This document shows positions 48,583-58,489 of a stretch of DNA of 64,000 nucleotides, one piece after another. Both the position numbers and the translations under genes were made by a program. The DNA lies in NCBI GenBank assembly GCA_024220505.1, contig JAKZZE010000008.1, positions 1,798,001-1,862,000 on the forward strand. Direction: 5' to 3'. A model generated the notes under the pieces. It was not told the origin of the DNA. It saw only the letters and a list, made by a program, of their open reading frames with translations, and ran no database searches. The stretch is from Rhizopus arrhizus. Lineage: Eukaryota > Mucoromycota > Mucoromycetes > Mucorales > Rhizopodaceae. Every line of letters starts with the position of its first letter. The first letter of the stretch is position 1.

Positions 48583-50375
48583 ATGGATCAAAAAGTAGTT
48601 CAATTACGTGAGTTTGATGGAGAAGTTTTATCACAGCCTGAAAGTGCAGCTTCTTTTGCTACAAAAGGATTTCTTGAAAGTTTAATAGAGATTGTTATGG
48701 CTCGACTGGATAAAGAAGATGACGGAAGTGATCAATTCAAAGAAGAATTGAGAATATTGAAAAGTGCTACAAGAGCTTTTACAATCATTGTACCCTTTTT
48801 ATTCAAAACTGTGTAAGTTTTTTTTGTACTAAAAGTGGATTGTTTTTGATGCAAAGTGATAGTTGTCAGAATGAGGCGGAATCAAAGTTGTGGGAAATGA
48901 CGCACTCGTTTATTCAGACGGTTCGTTACAACTTGTTGAATCATGTTAATTCAGGTGTCAAGATTCATGCTATTAAATGTTTGCAAGTGGTCATCTTTTT
49001 ATTATCAAAGTCTTCACAGGTAAAAATAAAATCTGTAGGTGTATGTGTTTATGCTAAACTATCCTATAGAAGGATCTTTCACTTTATTTATTAAGATCCA
49101 ATCATCGTATATTAAATGTTCAAACACTTGAAAAAGAAGGACAAGAAGTCTTGGAAACTATTCTGAACCTGTTTGATTCTGATATCGAATCTGTCCTTAC
49201 AGCCTCCATCAGTTGTCTTTTGGTGACGGTCAAGAGACGACCTCAATTCCTCAAGCCGGTCGTGGCACGTTGGATAGGTTGGAAAAATAAAAGGACACAG
49301 AATGATTCACCAGTCATGATACGTAATGTTGAAAAGGCCATTCGACTTGCCTTTGTTTCCCTCATCCGGTAAGCCACACATACCACAGCCCTAGACAAAT
49401 AGCTTACATTTCACAGAACGGAATCACTGGCAGCTTACCGACAAGAGCTCTTGCAAGGCTTTGGTTCCGTAGGTGGTAATCCAGCCATGTTTCAGCCAAA
49501 AGAAACCAGACGTCAAAAGAGACAAGCCGTACAGCAAGAAGAAACGGCGACTCAAAAGAAAGCGAGGTTGAGTGAGCACTATACACCCGTGATACCTTCT
49601 GCTTCCTCACCTCATCTTCTTGCCAACTATGATATCACGCAAATACCTCCAGCAGCAATCGTTCAACTCTGCATGACCGTCTTACAGACCGTCCCACTGG
49701 AGGTCATGACAGAACGAGTGGCCATGGTAAGGAATACGATGTTTCTGTCGAAAGTAAAGCGGAAGAGTCCTAATGCACTGATCTATAGCTTCCTAAAGAA
49801 GGTGTCACCTTGGCAGTGACACGGCCTGGATTTGTTCGATCGACCACACCGCCTTATCCACCACCACCCGAACAGCCCGAGAGAATTGATCATCCGAGCA
49901 TCAAACGAGAAAAGGTGAAAAGGGAAGATTTGGACTCTGATGAAGAAATGGAAGAGGTTCTTCAGCCTGTGCCAGTGATCATGAGAGAGCCGATCGTCAA
50001 GGAGGAAGAAGTGAAACCCAAGGTGGAGGTCTTGGCCAGTGTAGAAGAAAGAGCCAATCAGCTATTCAAGGCACAACCGTATGCATTGGTCACAGCCAAG
50101 CCAACGACGATGAATGATGAACAAAGACAGACAATGATCAAGATGACATTTGAACGCATCTTGCAAACCCAATCAGCCTTGATGGATCACCAACAAGTCA
50201 AGATATGGTCTACACTCGTAGCCAAACTTGTGACCAGAGGAATTAATTCAAATAATAATAATAAAATAATGACGGATGAAATTAAAGCGCTGTTATTAAA
50301 TTTCATTGTAGAAAATCTACCTTCAAGGCATGTGTCTTTATACAAATAGGACAACGATTGATTATTAATTTGGTT

Positions 50376-50411
<36 letters not shown>

Positions 50412-51328
50412 AGGAGTGAATTGGCTTTGGCATGGTTAAATGAAGAACATCCTGGAGAAGACTATTTTATTTGGTTTCATCAATTGCTCGAAAAGAGTAT
50501 CAACACACTGGATGCCAAGGATAGAACGCTCACGAAACTCTTGATGGACGCACCGGCCTTGGACGCCCAGTGTGTGGCACTCGTCAAGCAAAATTTAGAA
50601 CATATGCCTGAACGCTTCGTGACCTGCATCTCTACCCTTCGCAGCTTGGTGACGAATAAGGTAGGTGTAAGATACGAGGCATTACAGGTCTTGCTGGATC
50701 TCTGTGTTCATCCGTATGACAAGATGAGAAGGACAAGTATCGTGGCGGTCAAGAAGTGGAATGTGGATCAAGAGGACATTGATGCCAGAGTAGAAGCGTA
50801 TTCGATCCGAGTCCTTCATCAGCTGACAGAGGAAGCAAAAGAGGAAGAAGGCTGGACAGAGAAGGAAGTGGTTCGACATGCAGAACTCTATTTTGTCTTG
50901 TGCACAAAGAAGCCCAGTTTATTAAAAGAGTGAGTTTATAAAAATGACATCATGGCTTAATTAACACAATTTTCATAGATTATTTTCAGTTTATACTCAA
51001 TCATCCGAAACTGTAAAAGAAGCGATTCGAGCTCATATTGTAAACATGATTAAATCGATTGGTATGAAATCATCCGATTTGATTTCACTTTTACGTGAAT
51101 GCCCTGAAGGAACAGAATCACTTGTCATTCGAATCATCGCCATCTTGTGTGAATCAAGTAAGTTAAAAAGGGGGGACGTTGGGATACATGACACTGATGA
51201 TAATAATAGAACCTCCTACACGTGAAATCATGGCTACCGTCGAAAGCTTATCCACTGAGAGATCAGTGGATGTTCAAAGTTTGGAACCTATTTTAGCAGG
51301 TCACAGTTTAAATCATAAGAAACAATAA
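48583..51328 (+). CDS. PTA1: Symplekin/Pta1, pre-mRNA 3'-end processing scaffold
   Basis: Scaffold of the cleavage and polyadenylation machinery. Eight exons (48583-48812, 48857-49019, 49070-49368, 49417-49726, 49789-50327, 50414-50929, 50979-51157, 51210-51328) join in frame to 784 residues. The N-terminal half is HEAT-like (VRYNLLNHVNSGVKIHAIKC, LNLFDSDIESVLTASISCLL), ending with QELLQGFGSVGGNPAMFQP. An acidic/proline linker (TTPPYPPPPEQPERI, LDSDEEMEEV) leads to the conserved middle region: YALVTAKPTTMNDEQRQ, SELALAWLNEEHPGEDYF, RFVTCISTLRSLV and DLISLLRECPEGTESLV. Most introns are 44-62 bp, but that at 50328-50413 is 86 bp, starts GC and ends after 31 A. The protein stops where the animal C-terminal domain would begin; its length equals yeast Pta1. 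Confidence 0.88.
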
Positions 51329-51490
51329 AAATATATAGAATTAATATGTTTTAAACAATAATCATTAAAAAAGGAAGGGAGTACAAAGAAAGAGGGACAA
51401 AGAAAAAAAAATGAAAATGGGGATTTTTTTCATGTTTTTTTTTTTTTTCTTTTTTCTTTTTTTCTTTTTTAATATACACAATTTATTATT
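51329..51490. promoter_or_regulatory. Short PTA1-RHO spacer with T-rich promoter
   Basis: 162 bp between the symplekin stop and the Rho start, containing aataaaa just after the stop and T-rich runs (51424-51470) before the Rho ATG. Likely the 3' end of one gene and the core promoter of the next. Confidence 0.45.
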
Positions 51491-52294
51491 ATGACCCGAG
51501 GAGTGAGTGAGAAAGAAGAAAATAAATGATGTTATATTCATTCGTATTAGATTACTCGGAAGAAATTAGTAGTCGTAGGTGATGGTGGATGTGGCAAGAC
51601 GAGTTTACTAGTCGTCTATCAAAAAAAGGCTTTCCCTGCAGTACGTAAGAGGGAGGATGAATGAAACGGGTTGATTAACATGCTACTAGAAATATGTTCC
51701 AACCGTCTTTGAGAATTATATTGCCAATGTACAGTTGGAAACAGGAAAAATGGTGGAACTCGCATTGTGGGATACAGCAGGACAAGAAGATTATGATCGT
51801 CTGAGACCTTTATCATACCCAGAAACAGATGTCATCCTCATTTGTTTTGCTATCAACTTGCGTACTTCATTTACGAATGTTCAAGACAGGGTAAGGAAGA
51901 GCTGGTTTCAACAGGACAGAACACTTATCCGTTTTCTATAGTGGCTACCAGAAGTAACTCACTTTTGCGAAAATGTACCCAAGATATTGGTGGGTACAAA
52001 GCTAGACTATAGACAAAACCAAGATGAAATCAAAAGGTTAGGATCAGTAGGACAAAGGTTGATTACAGAAGAAGAGGTAAATAAAGAATGTGTATGACAA
52101 AGCACAAGAAAAAAAACTTTTTTTTTTTTTTTTTTTTATAGGGAAGGCAACTGGCAAAAGAAATTGGAGCGAGTTATTATGAATGTAGTGCTATGCAGAA
52201 TATAAATGTAGATTTAGTGATAGAAGCTGCAACAAGAGCTGCTGTTGCTGGAAGTATGAAGAAGCTTCATAAACGATTTTGTAAAATCCTTTAA
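51491..52294 (+). CDS. Rho-family small GTPase
   Basis: Membrane-anchored GTPase of the Rho group, controlling actin and cell-wall growth. Exons 51491-51502, 51551-51640, 51690-51890, 51942-52076 and 52142-52294 give 196 residues. The 12-nt first exon encodes MTRG; the P loop GDGGCGKT follows. Next come the Rho effector stretch [55 protein letters not shown] with the NKxD-equivalent TKLD, and ECSAMQ. It ends CKIL, a CaaX box whose final Leu predicts geranylgeranylation. The TKLD and the Rho insert region ([12 protein letters not shown]) exclude Ras and Rab. It could be a Rho1 or a Rho3/Rho4 type; I cannot decide. Confidence 0.93.
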
Positions 52295-52431
52295 TAAATA
52301 CCTTTTCTCTCTATGTTTCAAGGAGTAAAATAATAATTGCTGAGTTGATTATTTATAAAGAAAGAGAGAGAAAGAGGACTTTGGCTCTGGATCATTTTCA
52401 CTCTTCCAAAGTCAGTTTGCTGAAATTTTTC

Positions 52432-53300
52432 ATGTTGATTCAAACTCATCATAGAAGGCGTGATGAAGCAGTGACTTGTAAAAAGAGGTCAACAAATCAT
52501 GACAAACAGATGGTTTCAGTCGTTCCTTTTGACTTTACTCACCGTCTTGTCCAAACCAAAAATCTGTTCAAAGCGTTGCTATCTCTCCATTTGGATTTGG
52601 ATGACTGTGGCAAAAAAAGTCACATGTTGTAAATTTGTCACGATAATGAACAAGCCCTGAGCGTAGATAAAAAATCTCTTGGAATATTGAACTTCAGTTT
52701 AAAGCTGCTTTCGAAAGTCTTGCTTTTGAATGCAAGAGCATATGATGCTCTGTTTTTGATCATTTGCACAATTGACACTATTCGTCTTTTACCTTTACTG
52801 GGGTTATTTTGTGCAGATTGAATTCAGTTCTTGTTATTTGTGAGTTTGTATTGAAGCCGAACAACGTCTTTCACCGACGATAGCTCATTATGGCTCTATT
52901 GACATCACCAAGGGGCATCTGTACAATGAATGGCTCAAAATGAATGCTTGATCCATTTTGATGGCCTTCATTGTTAACTTCAAGCTTGCTGGCTTCAGAT
53001 GACAAGAAAGGTACAGAAAAATACACTTGCCAAACTGAAATTCAATATTCCAAGAGATTTTTTATCTACGCTCAGGGCTTGTTCATTATCGTGACAAATT
53101 TACAACATGTGACTTTTTTTGCCACAGTCATCCAAAGCCATGTGGAGAGATAGCAACGCTTTGAACAGGTTTTTGGTTTGGACAAGACGGTGAGCAAAGT
53201 CAAAAGGAACGACTGAAACCATCTGTTTGTCATGATTTGTTGACCTCTTTTTACAAGTCACTGCTTCATCACGCCTTCTATGATGAGTTTGAATCAACAT
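52432..53300. mobile_element. Foldback element: 269-bp inverted repeat arms around a 331-bp core
   Basis: The left arm 52432-52700 and right arm 53032-53300 are reverse complements of equal length with only about ten differences; the spacer is 52701-53031. Each arm contains an apparent open frame reading towards the centre, but the differences change amino acids and the frame has no known motif, so it is probably not coding. I see no transposase and no clear target-site duplication directly at the arm ends. The layout fits a foldback/long-TIR non-autonomous DNA element. A transcript across it would form a long hairpin. Confidence 0.75.
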
Positions 53301-53401
53301 TAGACTTTTCACTTATAAAAAAATGTAAGACTGTCTAGGAATAAAATGAGATGGTTTTCAAGAAAATTAAATGGCCGTCCTCTCCTTTTTTTTTTTCTAA
53401 A

Positions 53402-54194
53402 ATGATCATTGATACTTTTTGTTATGGTCCAGTAGAACAGGAAAACTCAAGATCGCTTGACTTGTATACATCACCTAAAGCCAACGAAAACACGCCTCTT
53501 GTTATCTTTATTCATGGAGGAGCATGGAGAACAGAAGATAAAAGTGATTACAAAACTTTGGCTACTTATTGCTTATCGTTAGGCATCTCAGTAGTCTCTG
53601 TTAATTACAGGCAGGATTCATTGTATATCCCATTCATCCAACAAACTTATACGTGTGCTTAGGCTGAGTTTATTAGAAAAGGATGAAACTGTCTCTAAAA
53701 TTCAACACCCAAGTCATCTTCAAGACGTCCAAGAGGCCATTGAATTTCTAATCAACACACCACCTACAAACAAATATGACCCCAAACAAATTTACTTGGT
53801 GGGTCATTCAGCCGGAGCACATATCGCCATGATGCTTCTCCTTGGCTATCAAGTCCCTGTAAAGGGTGTGATAGGTGTGTCTGGTATCTATGATATTCCT
53901 CTCTTACTCAACACGTTTCCTTCTTATCTGGACTTTATTCGTCAAGCCTTTGGCAACAATGACTATTATAAAGCCTCACCTGTAAGTCAGCAAACGAGCT
54001 CAAGTGCTAAAGTGATCATCGCCCACAGTCAGCAAGATTCCTTGATTGACAATCAACAGGCAGAAGTCATGACCAACCATTTGAAATCCTTAAATATAAA
54101 TGTCTTGTTAGATATGAATCTTGAAGGTGATCATTATGAATTAATGAACTTTAAAATATTGCAACCTTTAATTAAACAACTGCTTGAATTGTAA
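53402..54194 (+). CDS. Alpha/beta hydrolase, kynurenine-formamidase/esterase-like
   Basis: Serine hydrolase of the esterase/formamidase type (related to Bna7/arylformamidase). Start ATG at 53402 (MIIDTFCYGP); an in-frame ATG at 53351 is less likely. The oxyanion-hole motif is IHGGAWR, the nucleophile elbow GHSAGAH, the likely catalytic Asp in HSQQDSLID and His in EGDHYEL. With exon 2 starting at 53663 the protein has 246 residues. The intron donor is ambiguous: a GC donor at 53611 (52-bp intron) gives the family-typical VNYRLS, whereas a GT donor at 53623 (40-bp intron) inserts four residues. The substrate is unknown; formamidase function is only inferred from architecture. Confidence 0.8.
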
Positions 54195-54270
54195 ATGACA
54201 CATAATAAAATTAAATGTCCTCTGTTCACTTTTTTTTCTTTTCTTTTCTTTTCTTCAAAAAATAGACGTG

Positions 54271-55011
54271 ATGGCTGTTGACGAAGAATTTTATGTTCGA
54301 TACTAGTAATTCAACACTCATATTCATCTTACACTCATACTTACAATGTTCTACACAGTTCTGGACATAAAGGAAAATATGGTCATGAGTTTTTGGAATT
54401 TGAGTTTAGATCAGATGGTCTTTGTAGATACGCAAACAACTCTAATTATAGAAAAGACAATTTAATCAAAAAAGAAAGTAAAGTGTACATGTATTAAAGT
54501 GAATAGAAAAAAAGAGAGAGAGATACTGATAGATGTGTAGTGTATGTGAGTCCAGCAGTGATTGAAGAATTAAAAAGGATTATTAAAGAAAGTCAAGTGA
54601 TGAAGTAAATAAAGACAAAGCATACAAGCAGCACATCCTATTAATACGTTTGCAAATAGAGAAGATGATAGTCAGTGGCCAGAAAAGAATATCGTGGGCA
54701 GTCAAGAAATAGAAGTGAGACTTGGCAATGAACACATTTCCTTTGAGGTAAAATGATGATACGCGACTCTACACTTATGAAAGCTAATCATGTAAATTAG
54801 ACTGCTAAAATAACCTCGCTTGTTGAAGTGAATGATAGTAAAGATCCAGAAGGTTTACGCGCATTTTATTATCTTGTACAAGATTTAAGAGCCTTTGTGT
54901 TCTCTTTGATCTCTTTGCACTTTAAGGTAAAAAAAAACCTCCTCTCCCTTTATTATTCTCATTATTCATTATTCTATACACAATATTACGTAGATTAAAC
55001 CTATCAACTAA
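54271..55011 (+). CDS. MAGO: Mago nashi, exon junction complex core protein
   Basis: Forms the Mago-Y14 heterodimer that locks eIF4A3 on spliced mRNA. Exons 54271-54305, 54359-54477, 54541-54604, 54660-54747, 54801-54926 and 54994-55011 give 149 residues. Almost every segment matches the highly conserved family: [98 protein letters not shown] and LHFKIKPIN. The last exon encodes only five residues plus the stop. Presence of Mago fits an intron-rich fungus with an exon junction complex. Confidence 0.97.
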
Positions 55012-55036
55012 GGTTTTTGTACAAAAAATAAAAGTT

Positions 55037-55825
55037 TTATACGAATTCCGCTGTGGTTGTTTGTAATTGATCGTCATTTACTATTTCATCTTCATCTTCT
55101 TGAAGCATGTCCACTTCATCCTCCTCATCAAATTCAATATCTTCAGGTTTAATCATCTCTTCCTGTCTTGATTTATTAGCTTCTACTGCAGCCGCACCTT
55201 CGATTCCACCGCCAGCTGCCGTATAACTTTTCATGGCCGATTCGTATTCTTCCATTTCCTTTTGTAGATATCATAGTATTTCTATCAGCCAAGAAGGATG
55301 AGCTGCAGTTTGTCACGTGACTCTTGATTTACCTGCTTTTCTTCTTTTGTGAGCGCTTTCCATTTTTGTCCTAATAAACGAGTCACTTCACCCAAGGATT
55401 CATTGGGCACTTCATCTTTAATATTGTCTCTTTCCATTCGGCAATATAAAAAGAAGACATTACCAGGTCCCTTGGGTGCATTAGGATCTCTCTTCTTTTT
55501 GACAACTGCTGGATTGTTACTCTTTCTGCCCGGTTTCACTTCAGACTGAAAAGTGCAATAAGTATACATGTGTAAATAGATGACTATTGAGTGTATATAT
55601 TACAATTATAGATTCAGAAACAGATGGTTCAGAGTCACTTTCATTGTTATAAAGTATTGTCTTTTTTAATCGTTTTGCCTGTCTTAATTCATCTATTTCT
55701 TCTAATAAAATACTATAGACACAGGGGATTTAATCATTATTCCTTGTAAATGTTTATTGCTTTTACACTCTTTCTATCTTAAGTCGCTTAATATGATGAC
55801 GAGCTTTCGTTAATTGAAGTGACAT
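55037..55825 (-). CDS. HMG-box protein with N-terminal coiled coil (apparent frameshift)
   Basis: DNA-binding HMG-box protein; the arrangement (short coiled coil, one HMG box, acidic tail) resembles Nhp10-like chromatin subunits, but that assignment is tentative. Exons 55825-55767, 55712-55604, 55545-55333 and 55281-55037 with introns of 51-58 bp. The N-terminus reads MSLQLTKARHHIKRLKIER and EEIDELRQAKRLKK. The HMG box starts KKRDPNAPKGPGNVFFLYC and continues VTRLLGQKWKALTKEEKQ. Helix 3 (KYYDIYK, then EMEEYESAMKSY) is split by a one-base frame break at the T4 run 55260-55263 (A4 on the coding strand, five expected). With that base the protein is 208 residues. The tail is strongly acidic (EFDEEDEVDMLQEDEDE). 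Confidence 0.75.
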
Positions 55826-56060
55826 TTGATCATTTTCCTATATTATTTTTAGTTTTGAGAGAAACACAAAGATGGAAGGCGTACGTGTTCTATTTCTCTT
55901 ATTCTCTTTTTATATTCTTGATACTTTTTATTATCATCTACACTTATAGTTTAGTAAAGCACATACAGATTTATAATCACTACATTTATTATCATCCATT
56001 GTATTCATATTTAAAGAACAAGAAGAAGAAAAAAAAAAAAAGAGAAACAATTTTTAATTT

Positions 56061-57019
56061 TTATTTCATTTTATTATCCGAAGGATGAATGAGTGATAAG
56101 TCATTAATAAACATGTATCTGCTGAATGTAACATAGAGCCACCGAAACCAAACCAATTGAGTTTGATGTTGACGCATCGCTTTATGTGTTACTAAATAAG
56201 AAATCGGAGGTGATATCAAGTTCAGGTGGTTCCTATTAAAGAATAAATCCAATACACCAATATATTTACGAACAAGTGATATACTATTTAATGTGTACAA
56301 CCTGATCTTCTCATTGGATTCTATAAAGTGCCTATATTGCTTTTCTTTAAGAATTGATTATCATTCATCACTCTATTTCATCTTACTTTGCCCCTAAATA
56401 GCAAGCACGATGATTTGTGTGTCCTGAAATGCCATATCCATCAAATGTAATAATCTATGATAACAGATCTTAGTTATTGAATACATCTCAGTCAGCAACA
56501 CGTTACCGTATCAATTTTCTCCTTGGCAACGTATTGTTTAATGTAATCATGGACAACAGCTGGATCCCATGTATCTTTCATACTATCTTGCAATAGACTA
56601 TAGAATCCATGTAAGCTTAAAAGAGTAGAAAAACAGAGATTCATCAATTTACGCATCATCAATCGATTTCACATTAGAAATTCCAAGCACTTGACAGCTT
56701 TTGACAAGCTCCTTTTTTCGTAAAGTTCCTAATCCCTCAGCATTGCCTTTATCCTGAATGTTAGTTTTTCATATACACTATATTTGCTTTATTCATTACC
56801 AGTGGATAAACACAAGACGTGAAGACGGCATTTCACTATTGACTTTAAACTTGTAATTGTTGGACCAAAAAACATACATTCATCATCAGGATGAGCTGTC
56901 AAGATTAAAACATTATCTTGTGCTTTAAAGGCCCAGTCTTTTCTTTGAAATTGAACAAGGCTTGAATAAGCATAAAATAATAAAGAGACAATAAAGACAA
57001 GCAATAAGATAAATAGCAT
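56061..57019 (-). CDS. GPI12: GlcNAc-PI de-N-acetylase (PIG-L)
   Basis: ER-membrane enzyme of the second step of GPI-anchor synthesis. Start ATG at 57019: an N-terminal signal anchor (MLFILLLVFIVSLLFYAYSS) is followed by the zinc-binding motif TAHPDDECMFFGP. Later exons give LCLSTGNAEGLGTLRKKELV, GISNVKSIDDALLQDSMKD, IDTIITFDGYGISGHTNHRA with the metal-binding HxNH motif, and EKIRLYTLNSISLVRKYIG. Four introns are read. The acceptors after SIDDA and GAK are chosen by frame and family fit: nearby AGs give extra or shifted residues. It lies 15 bp downstream of RPC4 in the same direction. Confidence 0.9.
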
Positions 57020-57034
57020 AAGAAAAAAAAAAAT

Positions 57035-58489
57035 TTATTGCAAAGATGCTTCATCTTGCTTTAAAAGTGTATCCATATTAGGGCTACACACAAATTTCTG
57101 TACAATGTGACCCAACTCAATCGCCTTTTTAGTTTCTTCACTTTCATGATCGACTACCATCACATTTTCTAAGAAGCTAGAGTGCATGCCTTGTATCACA
57201 TCCATCAAAATATTTCCAAATTGCATCTTTACTTTACCGCTCTTGTACACAATCAACTTGCCCACTTGTCCCTCTGGCATGTCTTTTAAATCTAAATTTG
57301 ACATGGCCTCTTCCAATGTGGATTTTCTAGCAGAAGCTGGCAGTTCATTCTTTTCTGCTTCATCTGTTTCTATCTTGATATCTGCTTCGGGCGTTTTGGG
57401 AGCTTCGAATTTGGGTACCACGGTGGGTAATTGGAAATAGAGCAATTCTTCCTCTGCAACACAGACAAGACGTTGCTTTTCGTCCAACGCAAATATATTT
57501 TGTGCTGGTGAATCGCTATCCATATACACTTTCTCTCCTTCCGTCGTTCCCTCTTCTTCCATGTCTGATGCCTGCTCCTTTTCTTTATTTTCATCCATCA
57601 CAGCATCTCCATCACCATCTTCTGACTTTATCTTCACCTTGTCTGCCGCACCTTCTTGTTTTTTGGAGCGAACCGTCATCCATGGCACCTTATCGACCTT
57701 TTGATGCAGTGTGATGGGGTCCACATCTCCTTCGAATTGAGACACATGTGGAAACGTCACGGGTGTATCATGGCTAGCCGAGGTTGTAAACATCTCGACC
57801 ATGTCTGTTCCTTCACTGTCTGCTTCGGCACGATTACCCACATCACCCCCAAACGAAGCATATCCTCCTCCACCATAACCAGGTCGACTGCTCCCGCTAC
57901 GAGACACGGCAGAGGGACCGAGTGAAAAGATGCCTGACGCAGTAGCTTCTTCAATGATCAATCCTCGTCCACGGCCACGTCCACGACCACGTCCACGACC
58001 CATTCCTCTCACTCCTCCTCCTCTTCCTCCTTCTCTTGATTTTGAATTGAGTGCATCATCAATAGCAGAAGAAGAGCTAATAGACACGATTAGATTATGC
58101 TCAACAATTTTTTTTTTTTCATACACTTCTTTCTTGTTTCTTTTAAGTGGTACAGTAGGTTTAAATTTCATCTAAAAAAAGAGAGAGGGGAGTTGAGCTT
58201 GATTTCATAACAATAAGATCTCTCTCTATACCCTGACAGAACCTCCTCCTCTTGATTTCTGCTGTCCTTCATTCACACTTTGCAAACGTCCTGAACTCAC
58301 TGATTCAGGTCTTATGGTGCCAATCGTGCTTGATTTGGGTGTTGCACTGCCTTCTGCTGCTGGTTCACTTTCTCCTGCTGGTCTGGCGACTGACGGGCTG
58401 CCGCCTGCTCTTGCCCCTCGCTTCACAGGTGCAAATCGTCTTGTTTGTTTCTTTACACCCGGTGTCAAATTTTCTGCTGAATCAGACAT
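57035..58489 (-). CDS. RPC53: RNA polymerase III subunit RPC4 (Rpc53)
   Basis: Subunit of RNA polymerase III that, with its Rpc37 partner, acts in termination and re-initiation. Exon 1 58489-58232 encodes a basic, Ser/Gly-rich start (MSDSAENLTPGVKKQTRRFA). After a 60-bp intron exon 2 (58171-57035) begins MKFKPTVPLKRNKKEVYEKK. There follows an RG-rich stretch (about eight GR/RG units), an acidic middle and the conserved C-terminal RPC4 domain. Its signatures are DLKDMPEGQVGKLIVYKSGK, VKMQFGNILMDVIQGMHSSF and ELGHIVQKFVCSPNMDTLL. Total 464 residues, close to the family length. The RGRGRG repeat is encoded by a near-perfect 6-bp repeat around 57966-58000. Confidence 0.92.

Noticed and set aside
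51329..51490. Idea that the Rho gene had replaced the 3' end of symplekin
   Set aside because: The Rho gene has its own start exon and a full-length product, and the symplekin length matches yeast Pta1.
52345..52632. Open frame in the left foldback arm, also present in the right arm
   Set aside because: Differences between arms change amino acids, there is no start context or known domain, and the symmetry is explained by the inverted repeat itself.
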